Counted from the stretch's first letter, positions 1 through 12,855 are shown. The stretch is 64,000 nucleotides of DNA from Microbotryomycetes sp. JL201 (GCA_033819885.1 JAQYUZ010000002.1:558001-622000), one strand, 5' to 3'. Notes: a model not told the origin generated them from the letters alone. A program made the numbers and translations.

Positions 1-1426
1 TGAGCCAGACCCGACTTGAACATTTTGGCGGCAATCAAAACGGCCAAAGCGGACAAGCTAACGACAAGTGTCAATTTGTGAATGTTGCCGAGGTTGTCGA
101 TGACGAAATTGATCTTGTCGATGAAAGACTCTGCCGGGTGAGCTTTGTCTACATAGGGCTCTAGACCGAGCACTGGAACGAGTTGAGAGGCAAAGATGAC
201 GAGACCGACAGCAGTAACGAAGCCTCGCAGTAATGCCCTACTCAGGACAGCGTCAAGGAAGCCCAATCGAAGCATGCCCAAGCTACAGATCACAATCTTC
301 ATGTCAGCCACTAGGTTGTGAAAGAATTCAAAGATGTGGACTTGCGCAAAGGTGATTAATCCTGCTTGAAACGTGATGATTGACGTAACGGTCATCGTCA
401 GCTTCATCTTGCGAGCGTCCGACATGTGGCCGTGCGCATGCGTCTCTGCTTCGATAAATTTCTGTATTGCTTCGCCCATGATCAAGGAAAGGGCAGCTTC
501 TGGGCCGACGCTAAGCTGTCGACATGTGCCAAGCACAGAGTCTGCGTAAGCGGAAAAGATTAGCTTCAGGACGACAGAAGATGCAAGCGATCGCCCGTCG
601 CTCAACTGACATATCATGGCAGGTATTGCAGCGCCGAACAGGCCGCATACTGGGTCGCTCTTGACGAGGTTAGTCGAGTAAGACATTGATTGAGGGACGA
701 TCAACGACGTCATCTGCCGCGGAGAACGGGGTTTGCATGCAATCGAAGTAAGCAAGTTGCTTGTGCACTGACGGTGAATGCAGCCGTCAAGTCTCCAGCA
801 AACGCCTTGAATGAGTATTCTGGCAGCCAGTTGAGCACCTGTGTGTGGCGAAAGGATACGTTCGAGTCAGCCCGCTGCGACCTTTTGCGATGATCGTGCC
901 ACGTGCCGGTACATAGTACGTTGCCCTTGTCGTGAATTTTGCCCATCTCTGTTGTCTGCGCTCTCTCCGTTCGAGCTTTCTTGCAACTGACTGAGACCGA
1001 TTCAGTCTCGCCGGCAGAGATGCGAATGCTGTACGAACGGGCCACTGGGTGAGCTTGATCGATCAGGAAACGAGGATGGCAATAGAGATGTGCACCTGCT
1101 GCCCTCGCCTGTCCCGACATTGTGCCATAAGTCCGTGGTCCGTGCTCGCCGCTGGCTTCGTTCGCCGTGACGAGCATGTCGTCAGAGTCTTGCTCGTCCG
1201 CGTCCGTGTCTTGTCGGTGCAGCAAGCGCTGTGGCTTCGCTGTCGACGCTGTATCTGTCGAGCTGACCGTGTACGACGAGGGTGAAGCGAGCAGGCGCTC
1301 GTGCTCGCGCTCGTGCTTTTGCTGGGCACACACACGCGCAGGCGTCGCCGTGCTCGACGACGTAGAACGTGACAACGGACTCGACGTCCGCCTGAACGAC
1401 GACCGTCGGTCTACCGGACTCGCCAT
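1..1426 (-). CDS. SulP-family anion (sulfate) permease, N-terminal part; 3' end lies outside the window
   Basis: Integral plasma- or vacuolar-membrane anion transporter of the SulP/SLC26 family. The frame starts at ATG 1426 with a hydrophilic Ser/Thr/Arg-rich N-terminus (MASPVDRRSSF...). It is interrupted by introns and then enters the transporter core: LNWLPEYSFKAFAGDL, then LIVPQSMSY (the family's P-Q-x-M-S-Y helix), then QLSVGPEAALSLIMGEAI and LGFLDAVLSRALLRGFVTAVG near 480-230. These match the conserved first half of the membrane domain. The rest of the membrane domain and the C-terminal STAS domain would lie beyond base 1. The long hydrophilic N-terminus and the LGFLDAVLSRALLRG block recall the uncharacterised fungal SulP group (Ypr003c-like) more than the high-affinity Sul1/Sul2 permeases; this is inference. 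It lies downstream of CTP synthase on the same strand, 315 bp away. Intron borders between 1130 and 880 are not resolved. Confidence 0.8.
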
Positions 1427-1741
1427 CGCCGGCAGAGCTGCGGCCGCGAAGAGGCGAAACTGGCCAACTCAGTCACCTGACCGCAGCGGCTGCCATCATC
1501 CCCACCACTCGCAACCATGTCGCTTCCAATGCCAAGAGATGGAAGCGCTCAACCTGCCCTTGGCATGCCACAGACTCGACACACAGAACCAAGAAAAAAA
1601 AAAAAAACGGATGTAGGCAAGAAATTACAAACAATTCGAGTTGGGTACACGACGAGCAAAAGTACAGAGTAACCCCTGTCAAACAAGTTATGAGAACGTG
1701 ACACGAACCAAATGTCTAGTCTACCGATTGTCGATGCGCAG
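1427..1741. other. intergenic, SulP promoter side / CTP synthase 3' side
   Basis: No gene seen. It holds an uninterrupted A run at about 1593-1606 (a long T run when read on the minus strand), as is common in fungal promoters upstream of a start codon; here it lies 167-180 bp upstream of the SulP ATG. Confidence 0.4.
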
Positions 1742-4090
1742 TCACAATGCAAGGCTGCCGACGCCACCCGTCACAGCCTCGACTGGGCCGTTGGCGGCAG
1801 GGGCAGCAGGCGCCGCGGCGGCGGCAGCGCTGTCGACCGACTCGACAGGATCAGACAATTTCAAGTGAGAGTCGGGATGCTGGACAGACACATTAGGGTA
1901 GTCAGCAGGCGCACTCTACGTTGTCCAGATCGCTCTGGCAGGCTCACGGGCGGAACGTAATCGCGTTGCCGCTCAATCTGCTCCGGCAGCACGCCGGACG
2001 CAGCTGCGATAAAGCCAAGATACGCCGGCGACGGATTCAAGGGACGAGTGCAAAACTCGGGGTGCGCTTGCAAGCCGGCAAAGTAAGGATGCTCTGCGTC
2101 ACCGAACAAAGCTGTCAGCCTCACAGGTTCGATACAGCTCGTGCAAAATTGTTCCTTCGGACTGACCCTTGATCTCTGCTACCTGCATTCGCTCGCCCTT
2201 CTCGTCCTTGCCCGTGAACCGCAAACCCTTGGCCTCGATCCGGTCAACGTACGCCGGATTGACCTCGTAACGATGTCGATGACGCTCCCAGATAATCTCA
2301 GAGCTACCGTACAATTGCCTGACTTTGGACCACTCCGTGTCCTTTTGAAAGATGGTCGGTCGCAGACCAAGTCGCATCGTTCCGCCGAGATGAGTCTTGG
2401 AAATCTCGGGCATGAAAATGATGACGGGCTCCTTTGCGTCTTCGACGAGCTCGGCTGATTGAGCATCCTTGATGCCGACAACATTGCGGCAGTATTCAAT
2501 CACGGCAATCTGGAAACCGAGGCAGATGCCCAGGTACGGCACCTGTTTCTCGCGTGCCCACTTGGCAGCAGCAATCATGCCTTCTGTACCTCGCAAACCG
2601 AAACCGCCAGGAACCAAGATGCCGCTCGCAGTGCAAACGGCTTGCCACGCGGCGTGGAAATCTTTTGGGTTTTCAAATTGCGCCTCTGACTCGAGATCTG
2701 ACGCTTCAACCCACGTGATGGTCAGCTTGCGACCGCATTGCATCGCAGCGTGCTCCAATGACTTGACGACCGAAGTGTACGAGTCTTGCAGCGCCGTATA
2801 TTTGCCGACAAGGACAATGCTAACCGTGTCAAACAGCCGGTCATGGCTGATCGTCAAATCCTTCCACATGGACATGAGTTTGTGACCTCGTGCAAGTCGA
2901 AGGTTGTCCGTTCTAAGGTCGGCCAGCTTGAGTCGGCGATGCAAAAAGTCGAGCATGCCTTGATCCTTGAGCAGTAGCGGCACGTGGTACAATGACGACA
3001 CATCGTGCACGGCAACAACTTGCTCCGGCGCGACGTGACAGAACATGGAGATTTTCTGCGAAATGGCCTCTGGCAAGAGATGAGGGCACCGGCAAGCAAT
3101 CTGCGAAAGACACACAGGTCAGCATGCGTCGCGTGAGCCAAAAAGCGCACGATCGCTCACAAGATCAGGTGTCAAGCCGAGGCCGCGCAAGTCACGAATG
3201 CTGGCTTGCGTCGGCTTCGTCTTGAGCTCGCCGTTGATCGAAGGCACGAGGGAAACGTGAATCAAGGCAAAGTTGTCGGCGCCGACGCGGAACTGGAACT
3301 GGCGCATCGCTTCGACGAAAGGAGCCGACTCGATGTCGCCGACCGTGCCTCCGAGCTGTGAGTTTCGCCAGTTTTGTCAATCCGAGTCGCGTCCAACCTT
3401 TACCGTGGCCGTGACTGACCTCGATAATGCACACGTCAGGGGGCATGCCCGACTCGTCGACAGGAATTTTTGCAACGCGCTCGACCCAATCCTGAATGGC
3501 ATCCGTCACGTGAGGCACGACTTGAACCGTCTTGCCGAGGTAATCTCCGCGACGCTGAGTCATCGAATGAAAGTAAGCTTTTGCGAGCTTGGCAAACGAA
3601 CAGCAAGGCGCAAATGCGCACCTCTTTCTCGATGACTTCTCTGTAAATCTTGCCTGTTGTGATATTGTTCTCGCGACTGAGGGTTACGTTCAAGTAGCGC
3701 TCGTAGTTGCCCAAGTCGAGATCGACCTCGCCTCCATCGTCGAGCACAAACACCTCGCCTGGTTCGAGTCATGCATGCTGTCAGTCTTGATGCGGCACAG
3801 TCGGCAATCGTCTGCTGCAACTGACCGTGCTCTGTGGGCGACATTGTGCCGGCATCAATGTTCATGTAAGGATCGATCTTGATGGCTGTGACATTGTACC
3901 CGAGCGTCTTGAGCAGCAATCCGGTCGACGAAGCTATCACATGTGACGCAGAACAACCGTCAGCTGTCGTACACGCGCGTCTTTTTTTCCTTGACAGGAC
4001 TTTGACCAAGACGAGGACGCGAGACTGACCGATAACGCCCTTGCCGATACCAGAGATGACACCTCCAGACACGAGAACAAATTTGGTCAT
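1742..4090 (-). CDS. URA7: CTP synthase
   Basis: Makes CTP from UTP, ATP and glutamine in the cytosol; last step of de novo pyrimidine nucleotide synthesis. ATG 4090 begins [18 protein letters not shown], the synthetase P-loop signature. After a first intron (donor just after 4030) the frame resumes with [33 protein letters not shown]. The class I glutamine amidotransferase domain is clear at 2600-2500, with the nucleophile Cys in [10 protein letters not shown], and the end reads [29 protein letters not shown] in pieces. The last intron (GTGAGC donor, CTGAC branch, CAG acceptor) leads to an Ala/Pro-rich tail ending GGVGSLAL and the stop at 1742. The gene has at least six short introns. The divergent side (4091-4443) separates it from the Sec5 3' end. 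Length and motif order are normal for the family. Confidence 0.96.
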
Positions 4091-4443
4091 GCTGACGATT
4101 GGCAGTCGGACGCTGTCGCGAACAATGCAGGGCCGCGTCGATCCGCAAAAAAGAACGCACGTTCAAACAAAGCTCGTGGGCGCACAAGCAATTGATCCGA
4201 GAGCTAGAGAGCGTGTGTCGAAAGCTGAAACAGTCGACTGCGAACGTTCGAGTCGAGCTGTGCCCCTGCCGGTCTCGCAACGGGGGGAACTAAAAGTTGC
4301 CCACGCGTCGCGCGCAGCATCTACTCTTGCAATGGCAAGAATAAAGTAAAACGTCCATAGAGCTGGAGGTCTCGAGCGATTACAACACACACCATCGTAT
4401 CTACCACTCGAAACCGCGCGAAACTCATACACCCAAAAGAAGC
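4091..4443. other. intergenic between CTP synthase start and Sec5 stop
   Basis: Upstream region of CTP synthase and 3' region of Sec5, both on the minus strand. No further gene, repeat or RNA seen. Confidence 0.4.
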
Positions 4444-7400
4444 CTACGCGGCAACCGCCGCCACCTGCTTGCCCATGTCGACTGGAGACGTATCTCTCGC
4501 GCTCGGATCCTTTGCACCCGTCTTCGAAGCTCCACCGCTGCTCGTTCTAAAGCAGAGGAATTGCAACGCTGTCGCTCGACGACTCGCCACGAGCGTGCGC
4601 TTCAATCCTTCGAGTTCGGTTTGCAGCTCTGTCGCGCTATTGGGCGAAGGCCGACGATAGTACGATTGAGATATCGTCTTGTAGATCGATTGCAACGTCG
4701 AATCCGCATGCGGACTGACGTGTTGCGACAGTGTCTGGTGCATGAATTCGATTTCGAGCGTCGCCTACCAGACGAAGCAATGTCAGTATATTGCAGCAAA
4801 GTCACGCAGACGGCTACGCGCACCTGAAGCATGCCTCCCATGCCAAAGCGTTCGACTTGACTGAAGGCGTCCAACGCGACCTGAGCGAGCTCCTCGACCA
4901 TGGCGCCAAGCGTTCGAGCGACAAGCGGTCTCGCCGTGGCCGAGACCTGAGCATGCACAAGGACGAGCGATAGCAGAGCGTCGTATATGAACGGATGTAC
5001 CTCTTCCAATGCCGCAAAGCCATTGGTCAGCGCGGTCGTGGGGCTCACCACTCAAGATCCGACAACTTACCGGTCGGCTTGGCTGCCTCGTACCAGTCGA
5101 CGGTCCCTCCCAACACGCCTTTCCTGATGATCTTGGCTACGTCTGCACTCTTGCGCTTGACGTAGTCGTCAAACAAGATCTTGTCCAATTGATCAGTCAC
5201 GTCCATGAGCATTTGGACCTCAGCCGCCATGTCGATCCTGAAAGCTGCTTGAAACTGATTGACGAGTTTCGGAATCGTCACGTCGCGTAAGTGCGTCAGA
5301 TTGGACACGGTCAACAATATGCGCGTGTCGACGCTACGAATGTCGACCTCCTTTGGTCGCCCGTCGTCAGTCGTGACCAGCGCGTTGCGACGTCCAGGTC
5401 GACTCGAGTCTTGGCTAAAGATGCTTTCAGGGTCCGAGAATGCTACGTGAACGAGACCGTCCAGGAACGCGTACAGTGCGTCAAGGTAAGCCGACTGGAT
5501 CTTGCGCACAAAATCGGTGGGCAAGTCGCCATCTTGGCGAGCCCTAGCGGCGTGCAAATTGCTACTTGGGCCCATGAGGGCATTTGCTCGGTCTTCGGAC
5601 CCTCCAGCGATCCGGTACGTAGAGATCGCGCAGAAACGTTGGAACGAAATGATTTGCCGCAGAAACGCAGTAATCGATACATCGTCCGAGTCTGGCTTCC
5701 ACGTTTCGAGTCGGTAAAACACTTTGGCGTCGCGCACCCACGCCGAACAAATAGCTTCCTCGAACCGCCACCGCGTGCTCGAAACGAGTTCCTTCAGACT
5801 CTGATTGGCCTCACCTGCCAACTCAAGAGTAACGAGTTCGCTGACGCTCTCGTTCAATTCCGAGAGAACCTTGAGCAGCCAGTGGCAATTTGTCGCGGCG
5901 TTGGCTGTTGGAGGCACGAATGGCGGTAATGGCGGTGTCGCATTCGGATCTGCGTTCGGGTCGGGCGAAGCTTTTGTCGAGGAAGACAAAGTGAAGAACG
6001 TAGACACGAGCGTCACGTAAAGCGTGACGATGTCTTGAGACATGACGCGGCACTGCGTCGGACTGCGCTTGTTCTGGCCGACCTGTGGCGTAGAATTTTT
6101 CTGGTACAGACAAGGGAGTTTCAACATCACATGAATGCCAGACTCGTCCGAATTGGTCTCACCTTTTGATATTTTCCTTCCATGTATCCCTTTGCAACTT
6201 TCCAAAAGCTTGGCAAGGTCTGCAAGATGACTTCGTTTAGGTTTCGAACGAGCTCAAAGATGAGCTTCCAGACTTCGAAACCGGCCGCCGTTTCTGCGTC
6301 GCAAAGACAGTGAGCAAACCAAGTTCGTGAACGACAACATGCCGCTTCACCTCGTACTGCCTCGCCATCAAGCGCTTCCAAGCTTGCGACGCACTTGCGC
6401 AGGTCCGCTGCCAGCATCCGCTCGTCCATGGTTTCCTCGCCATGTTGGTCCATTGCTATTCTGATTCGGGAGCTTGATGCTTCTGCAGATGTTCTGAGCA
6501 ATTGCAGAATATGTCGATGTTGAGTGTCGAAAAAGATCCAGACCGGATCGTCTGACGGATCAAGTTCGAGCAGGATTCTGCAGCAATGTCTTGTCAATTG
6601 GGCGAGCGAGTCATGAATCGGACAGAGCGCACTCGATGGTCTTTTCAATCTCGTCCAAGCCCCTTTTGGTGTCTCGTAGACGCTTGCCAAGCGTTGAGCG
6701 CATGTCTCCGATAATCTTTTCCACTTGGCCCCAGACCTGAGAAGAACCGGTCAGCTCGCTCACAATGTAGCGCGCGGGTTCTTTGTACTTTGTCATAGAT
6801 CCTCTTTTGCTGTTGTTGCTGCTGCGGCGTTGTTGCGGTCGGCAGCCCGAGCAGTTGGGCTGGTCTCGATGCGAGAATGAAACGACCTTTCTTGTAAGCT
6901 TGTAACGCGACTTCATATTTTCCCTGTATGTGATGGCGTAAGTTGGCACGCGACCCAGGGCTGGACGACTATGCTCACAGCTTCTACGGCCTCGCCGAGA
7001 ATAGTGGGCAAGTTGAAAAAGAACTTGCTGCGTTCAAACACGCCGAGTGTACTTCTGAGTCTCTCTGCTTTTGTGCGAGCGTCCAAGATTGGATTGTAGA
7101 CGACTTCTGCCCTTTCCGTCGCCTCTGCGGGGACGAAACGTCGTGAGCTGGGCAAAGCGAGGTGCGGTGGAAGACGCTTACGGTTGAGTGCTTTGCGCAT
7201 GTCCCTGACGCCGTGCTCTGATCCTTCCTCTAAAGGCCCGCCGTGTTTCATTTCCTCGTAGACAGCTGCAATTGCCTGACATGAGTGCTTGTAGGCTTTG
7301 TTCTAAGGTTCATAGAGGGGACACACTCTCGGTGGCGGCCTTTACAGCCACGAACCTGTCCCACTCTGCCTCGACGAGCAGTTTGAGAGCACCTGACCTT

Positions 7401-8261
7401 TGCTCGAGCGATTCCTTGAGTCGTTCGCGACCTGTGAGCTAGCGTGAGCTAAGCCCTTCTCGCGGGTGCGAGTCGACGCACCAACAGTCAAGTCTCTGAA
7501 CGTGGCATTGGGGTGGACTGAAGACAGAAACACTTTTGGGTCGAATGCTTTCGAGTGGAGCAAGACGGCTGGGCCTGCGGGTTGGAAGATGAGAAGGTGA
7601 CGGACAAGGTGGCGCTGCACGCATCGTCTCACGAAGATCAGACGGCAAGTCCGGATTTGACCTGGCGTCGCATGCAACTCTTGTCAGACTTGTGGATGTC
7701 GGCAATGTTGGAAATCTACTGACGCGAGCACGTTTGCGCGCAAGAGACCGAGAGGGTCTGGCTCGTCTGCCTTGCCGAACGCGCCTGCGACTGGTGGGTG
7801 CCCTGTGTCTGCCCTTGGCTCGCCAAACAATGCTGCATCGCTCGAATCGCCTTCTTGCCATTTGGACTGCGTGTGCGTGTCGGACTGGGATCAGCCTTGA
7901 AGGTGCGATGGCAACTGCGAGTTGCTGGACTCACGGGCGCCAGCGAATCGAGTCCGTACAGCTGAAGCACTGTTCAAATTTGGGACACGGAAAAGTGAGC
8001 TCTGGCAGGTGACTGGATGACGTTCTACATGCCCGACTCACTGGCCGTCTCGTCGACCTGCCAGTCTTCGTTGCCCGCGCTATGTTGCCTGCGAGTGCGC
8101 GGTGCACGCGAGTCCGGCGCGACTGTGCGCGCTTGCATGCTGCCTGTGTCGTTGCCGTCGTAATCGTCGTGCTCACGCGCAGACGGACGGCGCGGTGCTC
8201 CACCCACTTCGCCGCGCAGGTCGCGCTGGCGCTCTGGCCGCGCGGGCGGACCTCGCTGCAT
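4444..8261 (-). CDS. SEC5: Exocyst complex subunit Sec5
   Basis: Subunit of the octameric exocyst that tethers secretory vesicles to the plasma membrane. N-terminal family blocks: LQLYGLDSLAP, then SKAFDPKVFLSSVHPNATF, then RSTLGVFERSKFFFNLP followed by an exon matching the YKKGRFIL block. The middle reads ITAFLRQIISFQRFCAISTY. The C-terminal block reads MHQTLSQHVSPHADSTLQSI and YKTISQSYYRR, ending DMGKQVAAVAA at the stop (4444). The start is inferred: ATG 8261 opens an Arg-rich exon (MQRGPPARPERQRDL...) whose donor GTGAGT near 8048 joins an acceptor AACAG so that the codon before LQLYG is split by the intron. Many short introns, most not individually placed. It is divergent from PDAT with about 170 bp between the two start codons, so the two probably share a promoter region. 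Confidence 0.88.
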
Positions 8262-8434
8262 GGCCAGCCCGAGCTAGTGTGTCTGCCCAACCCTTGGCGG
8301 CGCGTGCGTGTATCGGGGAGTTGAAAGTCACGTGCGCCGGCGAAAAGCGCAGCACGTTGAGCGAAAGTGTTCGGGTTCGGCTTTGCTCGCCTGCCCCTGT
8401 TGCCCGTCAGGCGCGCGCTCTCACTCCGTCGACC

Positions 8435-11180
8435 ATGAAACGCCGCAACGTGCGTGCAAACGCGCCCGGCAAGGTGCAAATGCCCGACGACGGCGACGAT
8501 CGCCGAACGTCATCGTCTGGCCAGTCAACGGCACACGGTCACGGCAAGCACATGTCCGTGCCCCTCTTCGAGCGCAAAGTATCGACAAAGGATGGCGAGC
8601 TGGATCTCCGAGTTGACTTGGACCCCGACACGGGCAAGGCCACAGTCCGCGGCGATCCTTCAACGCCATGGCACGAGCTCGACCTCAGCGATTCCTTCTT
8701 GGCAGCTCTGCACACAGGACAGTTCGAACCCAAAAAGCCACTGTACAGCAAGCGCAGATTCTTTCTCTTGATCGGCGGCCTGCTCGGCATTGCCTTGAGC
8801 TGGTTCATGACCGAGGGCGACCCCCTCAAATCACTCGCCGACTTGGACTTGGACGCATTGACGCGTATAGACTTGCAGAACCTCGTCGCAGACTTGCCTG
8901 GCCAGTTCAACTTTAGCGAAATGCTCGCGCCAGGCCGGGAGTGGCTTACCTCAAAAAGCTCGTCCTTCGTCGTCGGAAGAGAGGCGGCAGAGCGCGGGTT
9001 GTCAAAGAAGCACGCCGCAGTCATCGTCCCGGGCATCATTTCGTCTGGCCTAGAGTCATGGTCAACCGCGCCTGACGCCGCACAATTCTTTCGCAAGCGC
9101 ATCTGGGCCGGTGTACCCATGATTAGAGCAGTCTTGACGGCGAAAGATGCTTGGGTCAAGACGCTCAGCTTGGACGAGTACACCGGCCTCGACCCGGATG
9201 GCTACAAAGTCAGGTCTGCCCAAGGCTTGGATGCCGCCACCGCTTTCGTGCCGGGCTATTGGATCTGGCAAAAGGTCATAGAGAATCTGAGTGTGCTCGA
9301 CTATGACTATAACGACATGCATCTGTTCTCGTATGACTGGCGCCTCGCTTTCTACAATCTCGAGGTTCGCGACAAGTACTTTTCCAGGCTCAAGGCGCAG
9401 ATCGAGTTCAACAAGCACGTGCTCGGCAGAAAGACTGCATTACTCTCTCACAGCATGGGATCAGTCGTCGTTTTGGTGAGTAGGGCTCACATCGGAGCCG
9501 AGGAACACGCCACAAAGTCACTTCAACCTCGAGAATTGTTGCTAATCATGCCCCGGAAACTCAGTGGTTCTTCAAATGGGCTGAGAACCCGCAATACGGT
9601 CGCGGCGGATCCAACTGGGTCGAGACGCACATTGCAGACTGGGCGAGTGAGAATGTCGACCTCAGGAGATGCTCTGCTGACACTCGGACATTGCAGGTCA
9701 ACATTGCAGGGCGAGTACGCGAATAAGTACCACGAGCTCGATATTCTGACGTGAGTTATCCCCGCAGAACTTTGTTTGGCGTGCCAAAGGCAATGGCGGC
9801 GCTCTTGTCCGGCGAGATGCGAGACACGGTCGAAATCAATGCAGCTGGCGTCTTTCTTCTTGAAAAATTCTTCTCGCGTCAGGAACGTGCAAAGCTGTTC
9901 CGCTCGTGGGCCGGTTCGGTAAGTGCTGACCATACTGTACCCTTGTGAGGATGAGGCTCACGTCGTCTGTGCACAGTCTTCGATGCTTCTGAAAGGAGGG
10001 TGAGTAGGTTCTGCTTACCATGGGGCGGGAGATTGACTTTTGCTTCCAGTAACGACGTCTGGGGCGACCATGACGGTGCGCCAGATGACCCGCCGGGTGC
10101 CAATCTGACAGCTGGCAAGCTATAGTGAGCCGGGAGTCAAACATTTCGCGTGGTCTCCTCCTGACTGGTCCACTTGCGATTGCTAGTTATTTCAAACCCG
10201 AAATCTATGGCAATGAGACGGACATCAACGCCGTGACTGCCAACCCGAACCTGACTTTGTCCGAAGCAACGGGCTACATCCTCAATCATGTCCCACCAGC
10301 ATATCAAGCAATGCTTCATTCCAATTTCTCGCTAGGCTTTGAACGAGATCCCAAAAAGATTGCGGAAAACGACAACGACCACCGCAAATGGGCTAACCCT
10401 CTCGAGACGAGGTTACCGAACGCGCCTTCCATGTCCATCTACTGCATCTATGGCGTCGGAAAAGAAACCGAGCGAGGTTACTTTTACCAACAAGGAGGAT
10501 TTGAACATGACGAGACTGTTTCAGGGCTGAACGCGACATGCGAAGACCCAGAGTGTTCGGATCAGACACCGAGGACACCTTTGGACTTGCCACTGTCGAG
10601 AAGGGTGTGGATCGACGGTTCGGTCACGTTGCCAGATTCGCATTCGCCAAAAGTCAGATCTGGCGTTGTTTTTAACGATGGAGATGGCACGGTCAGCATG
10701 CTCAGTCTAGGTGCAATGTGCGTTGCAGCGCTTCGTTGGGCTCTTTCGATACTGACCAGTCTGCTCGCTGTCCAGGTGTCAAGAAGGGTGGAAGGTGAGA
10801 CACTCTGTTTCTGTACCTCGTTCTCGAAACACGCCACTGACGTGTGTTGAATTGTCTTTCAGCGCGACTTGTACAACCCCGGCAAAAGTCGAGTCGTTAC
10901 TCATGAAATCAACCACGAGCCCCAATCTGGTGATCTTCGCGGTGGCACGACGACGAGTGACCATGTGAGATTAGTCATTCATTTCCGAAAGAGACCGTTT
11001 TGTTTCAAACCCAAACTAATCTCGTTGTGCGAACTTGATGAACAGGTTGATATTCTTGGCAACAGTGAATTACAAAGAGCCATCATTGACGTCGTTACTG
11101 GCCATGGAGACCTTGTCAAAGATCAGTATTATAGTCGAATTCGAGAAGCATCGAAAAAGATCAAATGGGACAAGAAGTGA
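8435..11180 (+). CDS. LRO1: Phospholipid:diacylglycerol acyltransferase (PDAT, Lro1-like)
   Basis: Transfers the sn-2 acyl chain of a phospholipid to diacylglycerol, giving triacylglycerol; an ER-membrane, lumen-facing LCAT-family enzyme. The model has ten exons and 722 aa: 8435-9475, 9565-9642, 9697-9710, 9768-9918, 9977-9999, 10050-10124, 10187-10717, 10776-10794, 10863-10964, 11046-11180. One N-terminal membrane anchor lies at about residues 108-124 (RFFLLIGGLLGIALSWF) after a basic/acidic cytosolic tail. Family blocks in order: VIVPGIISSGLESW (lid region), YDWRLAFYNLE, the nucleophile elbow LSHSMGSVVV (Ser), VNIAGTLFGVPKAM, a catalytic-Asp region around NDGDGTVS, and HVDILGN with the catalytic His near the C-terminus. 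Odd points: the introns at 9643-9696 and 9711-9767 are GC-AG with identical GCGAGT donors, and they bracket a 14-nt exon. Exons of 23 and 19 nt follow. All phases close, and the conserved VNIAGT block spans the two GC-AG junctions. It lies near DGAT2. Confidence 0.95.
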
Positions 11181-11346
11181 AGAGTTTTGTTAGAATATCC
11201 ATACACGGCACGCGTCGAGTGTACAAAGGTAGTCGGAAAACAACATGTTGCAACACAGCGCACGGGAAAACAGATTCGACGACATGCAAGCGAGAAGGCG
11301 CACACATACACAGGTAGAAACGAAGAGCGCACGGGTGCAAGCGCGT

Positions 11347-12493
11347 TCAGGTTCTGCCGTCGAGATACTCTTTGGGCAGTGTTGTACTCGACAAGGTCTT
11401 TGTGGCACCTTGCTCACTGACGAGCAAGTCTGAGAGCATGACGCTCGCTTGCGGCGTCTGTACCATTGCTGGTCAGCCCTTCTGTGCATGTGCGTTGAAA
11501 AGGGTCGGCTTGGCTCTCTCTCACCTTGGCGTGGTAGTGACTGATTGTCGTCCACGACTCGCCTTCCTCTGCCCGCAGAGGTGCAAACAGTTCTGCTCCA
11601 GCTCGACCGTTGCCTGGACCGCTGCCGCCTTTGCCGTACAAGCCACCAGACGTCGAGTCTGCGTTAGCCTTGACTGTCATTTGTACGGCTTTGGCTTCTT
11701 CTTTTTTGATTTCAGTGTCTGAAATGTCGCCTTCAGAGTCTGCGTCTTCGTCAATCTTGGCTTCACGTTTCCGTCTTCGTTCGAGCGCCACCATGTTGTC
11801 GAGATATGTCAATTTTGGTCGCATTTGAAAGGTCTGAGTGACTGGGCTGAGATGCAAGCCGTCTGTCGGCAAGTTGCCAGGTCAATTTTTGTGCAAGGTG
11901 CCTTGGTCTCGCTCAGGTGACTGACCCTCTTTGACGACGCCTACGAGGTAATTTGTGATGTCTGGCACGACTGAGCTCGCGTATGTAATCTTTTGCAGCC
12001 TGCGCTCGTCTCGTTCGTGCCTGAGAGCGTTTGCCGTCTCTTCGTCGAGCTCGGGCCTCTTTGCGCCGCGCGTTTTCTTTTGCAAGGGCTGGTCGAGCAC
12101 GGCGTACTTTGGATCGATGACGCCGGTTGCGAGTTCTTTTCCACGTTCGTCGTCGAACCTGTCCCTGGTGCGCTCGATGGGCACGTCAAGTTCGAGGTGT
12201 TGCGAGACGGGCTTGAGCCTCGCCTGCAACGGCGCCGCCGCCTCATCCTCGTCGTCACTGTCGCTGTCGGGCGCGTTGTCTGGCCTGAGAGCAGGTGGCA
12301 AGAGTGGGTGTGCTGTCTCTGGTCGCGGCTGGCGGTCGGGGTACTGCAGCAGCGTCAACGACGACACGAGCTTTGGAGCGTAAAACACTGGCAACTCGCG
12401 CACGACAGGGTCATCCTCCTCGTCGGATTCAGACCCTCCGCTCAAAGAGCCGAACCGCGAGGACGACTGGCTCGGTGTGCGCGCGCGAGGCAT
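11347..12493 (-). CDS. RPC37: RNA polymerase III subunit Rpc37 (RPC5)
   Basis: Subunit of the TFIIF-like Rpc37/Rpc53 heterodimer that helps Pol III initiation and termination. ATG 12493 opens an acidic N-terminus (GGSESDEEDDPV), then the dimerisation-type beta-barrel start: LPVFYAPKLVSSLTLLQYPD, RLKPVSQHLELDVPIE, and IDPKYAVLDQPLQKK. An intron (donor after VVKE, with an ATTGACC branch) joins to DGLHLSPVTQTFQMRPKLTYLD, the family's second conserved block. A Lys/Glu-rich linker and a Gly-rich stretch follow. A second intron near 11480 leads to the C-terminal exon TPQASVMLSDLLVSEQGA and the stop at 11347. Its 3' end is convergent with PDAT, 166 bp away. Length is in the range usual for fungal Rpc37. 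Confidence 0.87.
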
Positions 12494-12855
12494 GGCAGGA
12501 CAACAAAAAAGTCCCCGACTTGGAGAATTAATTACTGCAAAGTGGCGTGGGATTTTGTGTGCGTGGAGGGGGCTGGTTGACCCGCTGATTGCGAGATGAA
12601 ATCATTCTTCCTGATAAGCGGTAGGTCAGGGCGTGTCACCGTTGACACGTCTCGGGACGAAATAGATGCTGCGAGTCTCAGTCGAGCGCGTCTCTTGCAC
12701 CTTGCCACGTCGCCATCAGCAGCTCGCGCATCTCGCTCGCTCAGCCGGCTCAGGTGTACTTGCTCGTCAAAGGCAGACTCTAGTAGTGCTGCATCGTTTC
12801 AGTCGCGCGTGATTGCTTGCCGTTCCATTTGCGCTTTGGCTGGTGAACACTCGCC
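12494..12855. other. intergenic between divergent Rpc37 and J-domain genes
   Basis: Shared 5' region of two divergent genes. The reading frames inside are short and lack motifs; nothing else is recognised. Confidence 0.4.

Noticed and set aside
8102-8434. N-terminal extension of PDAT upstream of ATG 8435
   Set aside because: The frame is open but lacks a convincing start and overlaps the Sec5 first exon; the 8435 ATG gives the expected cytosolic tail length.
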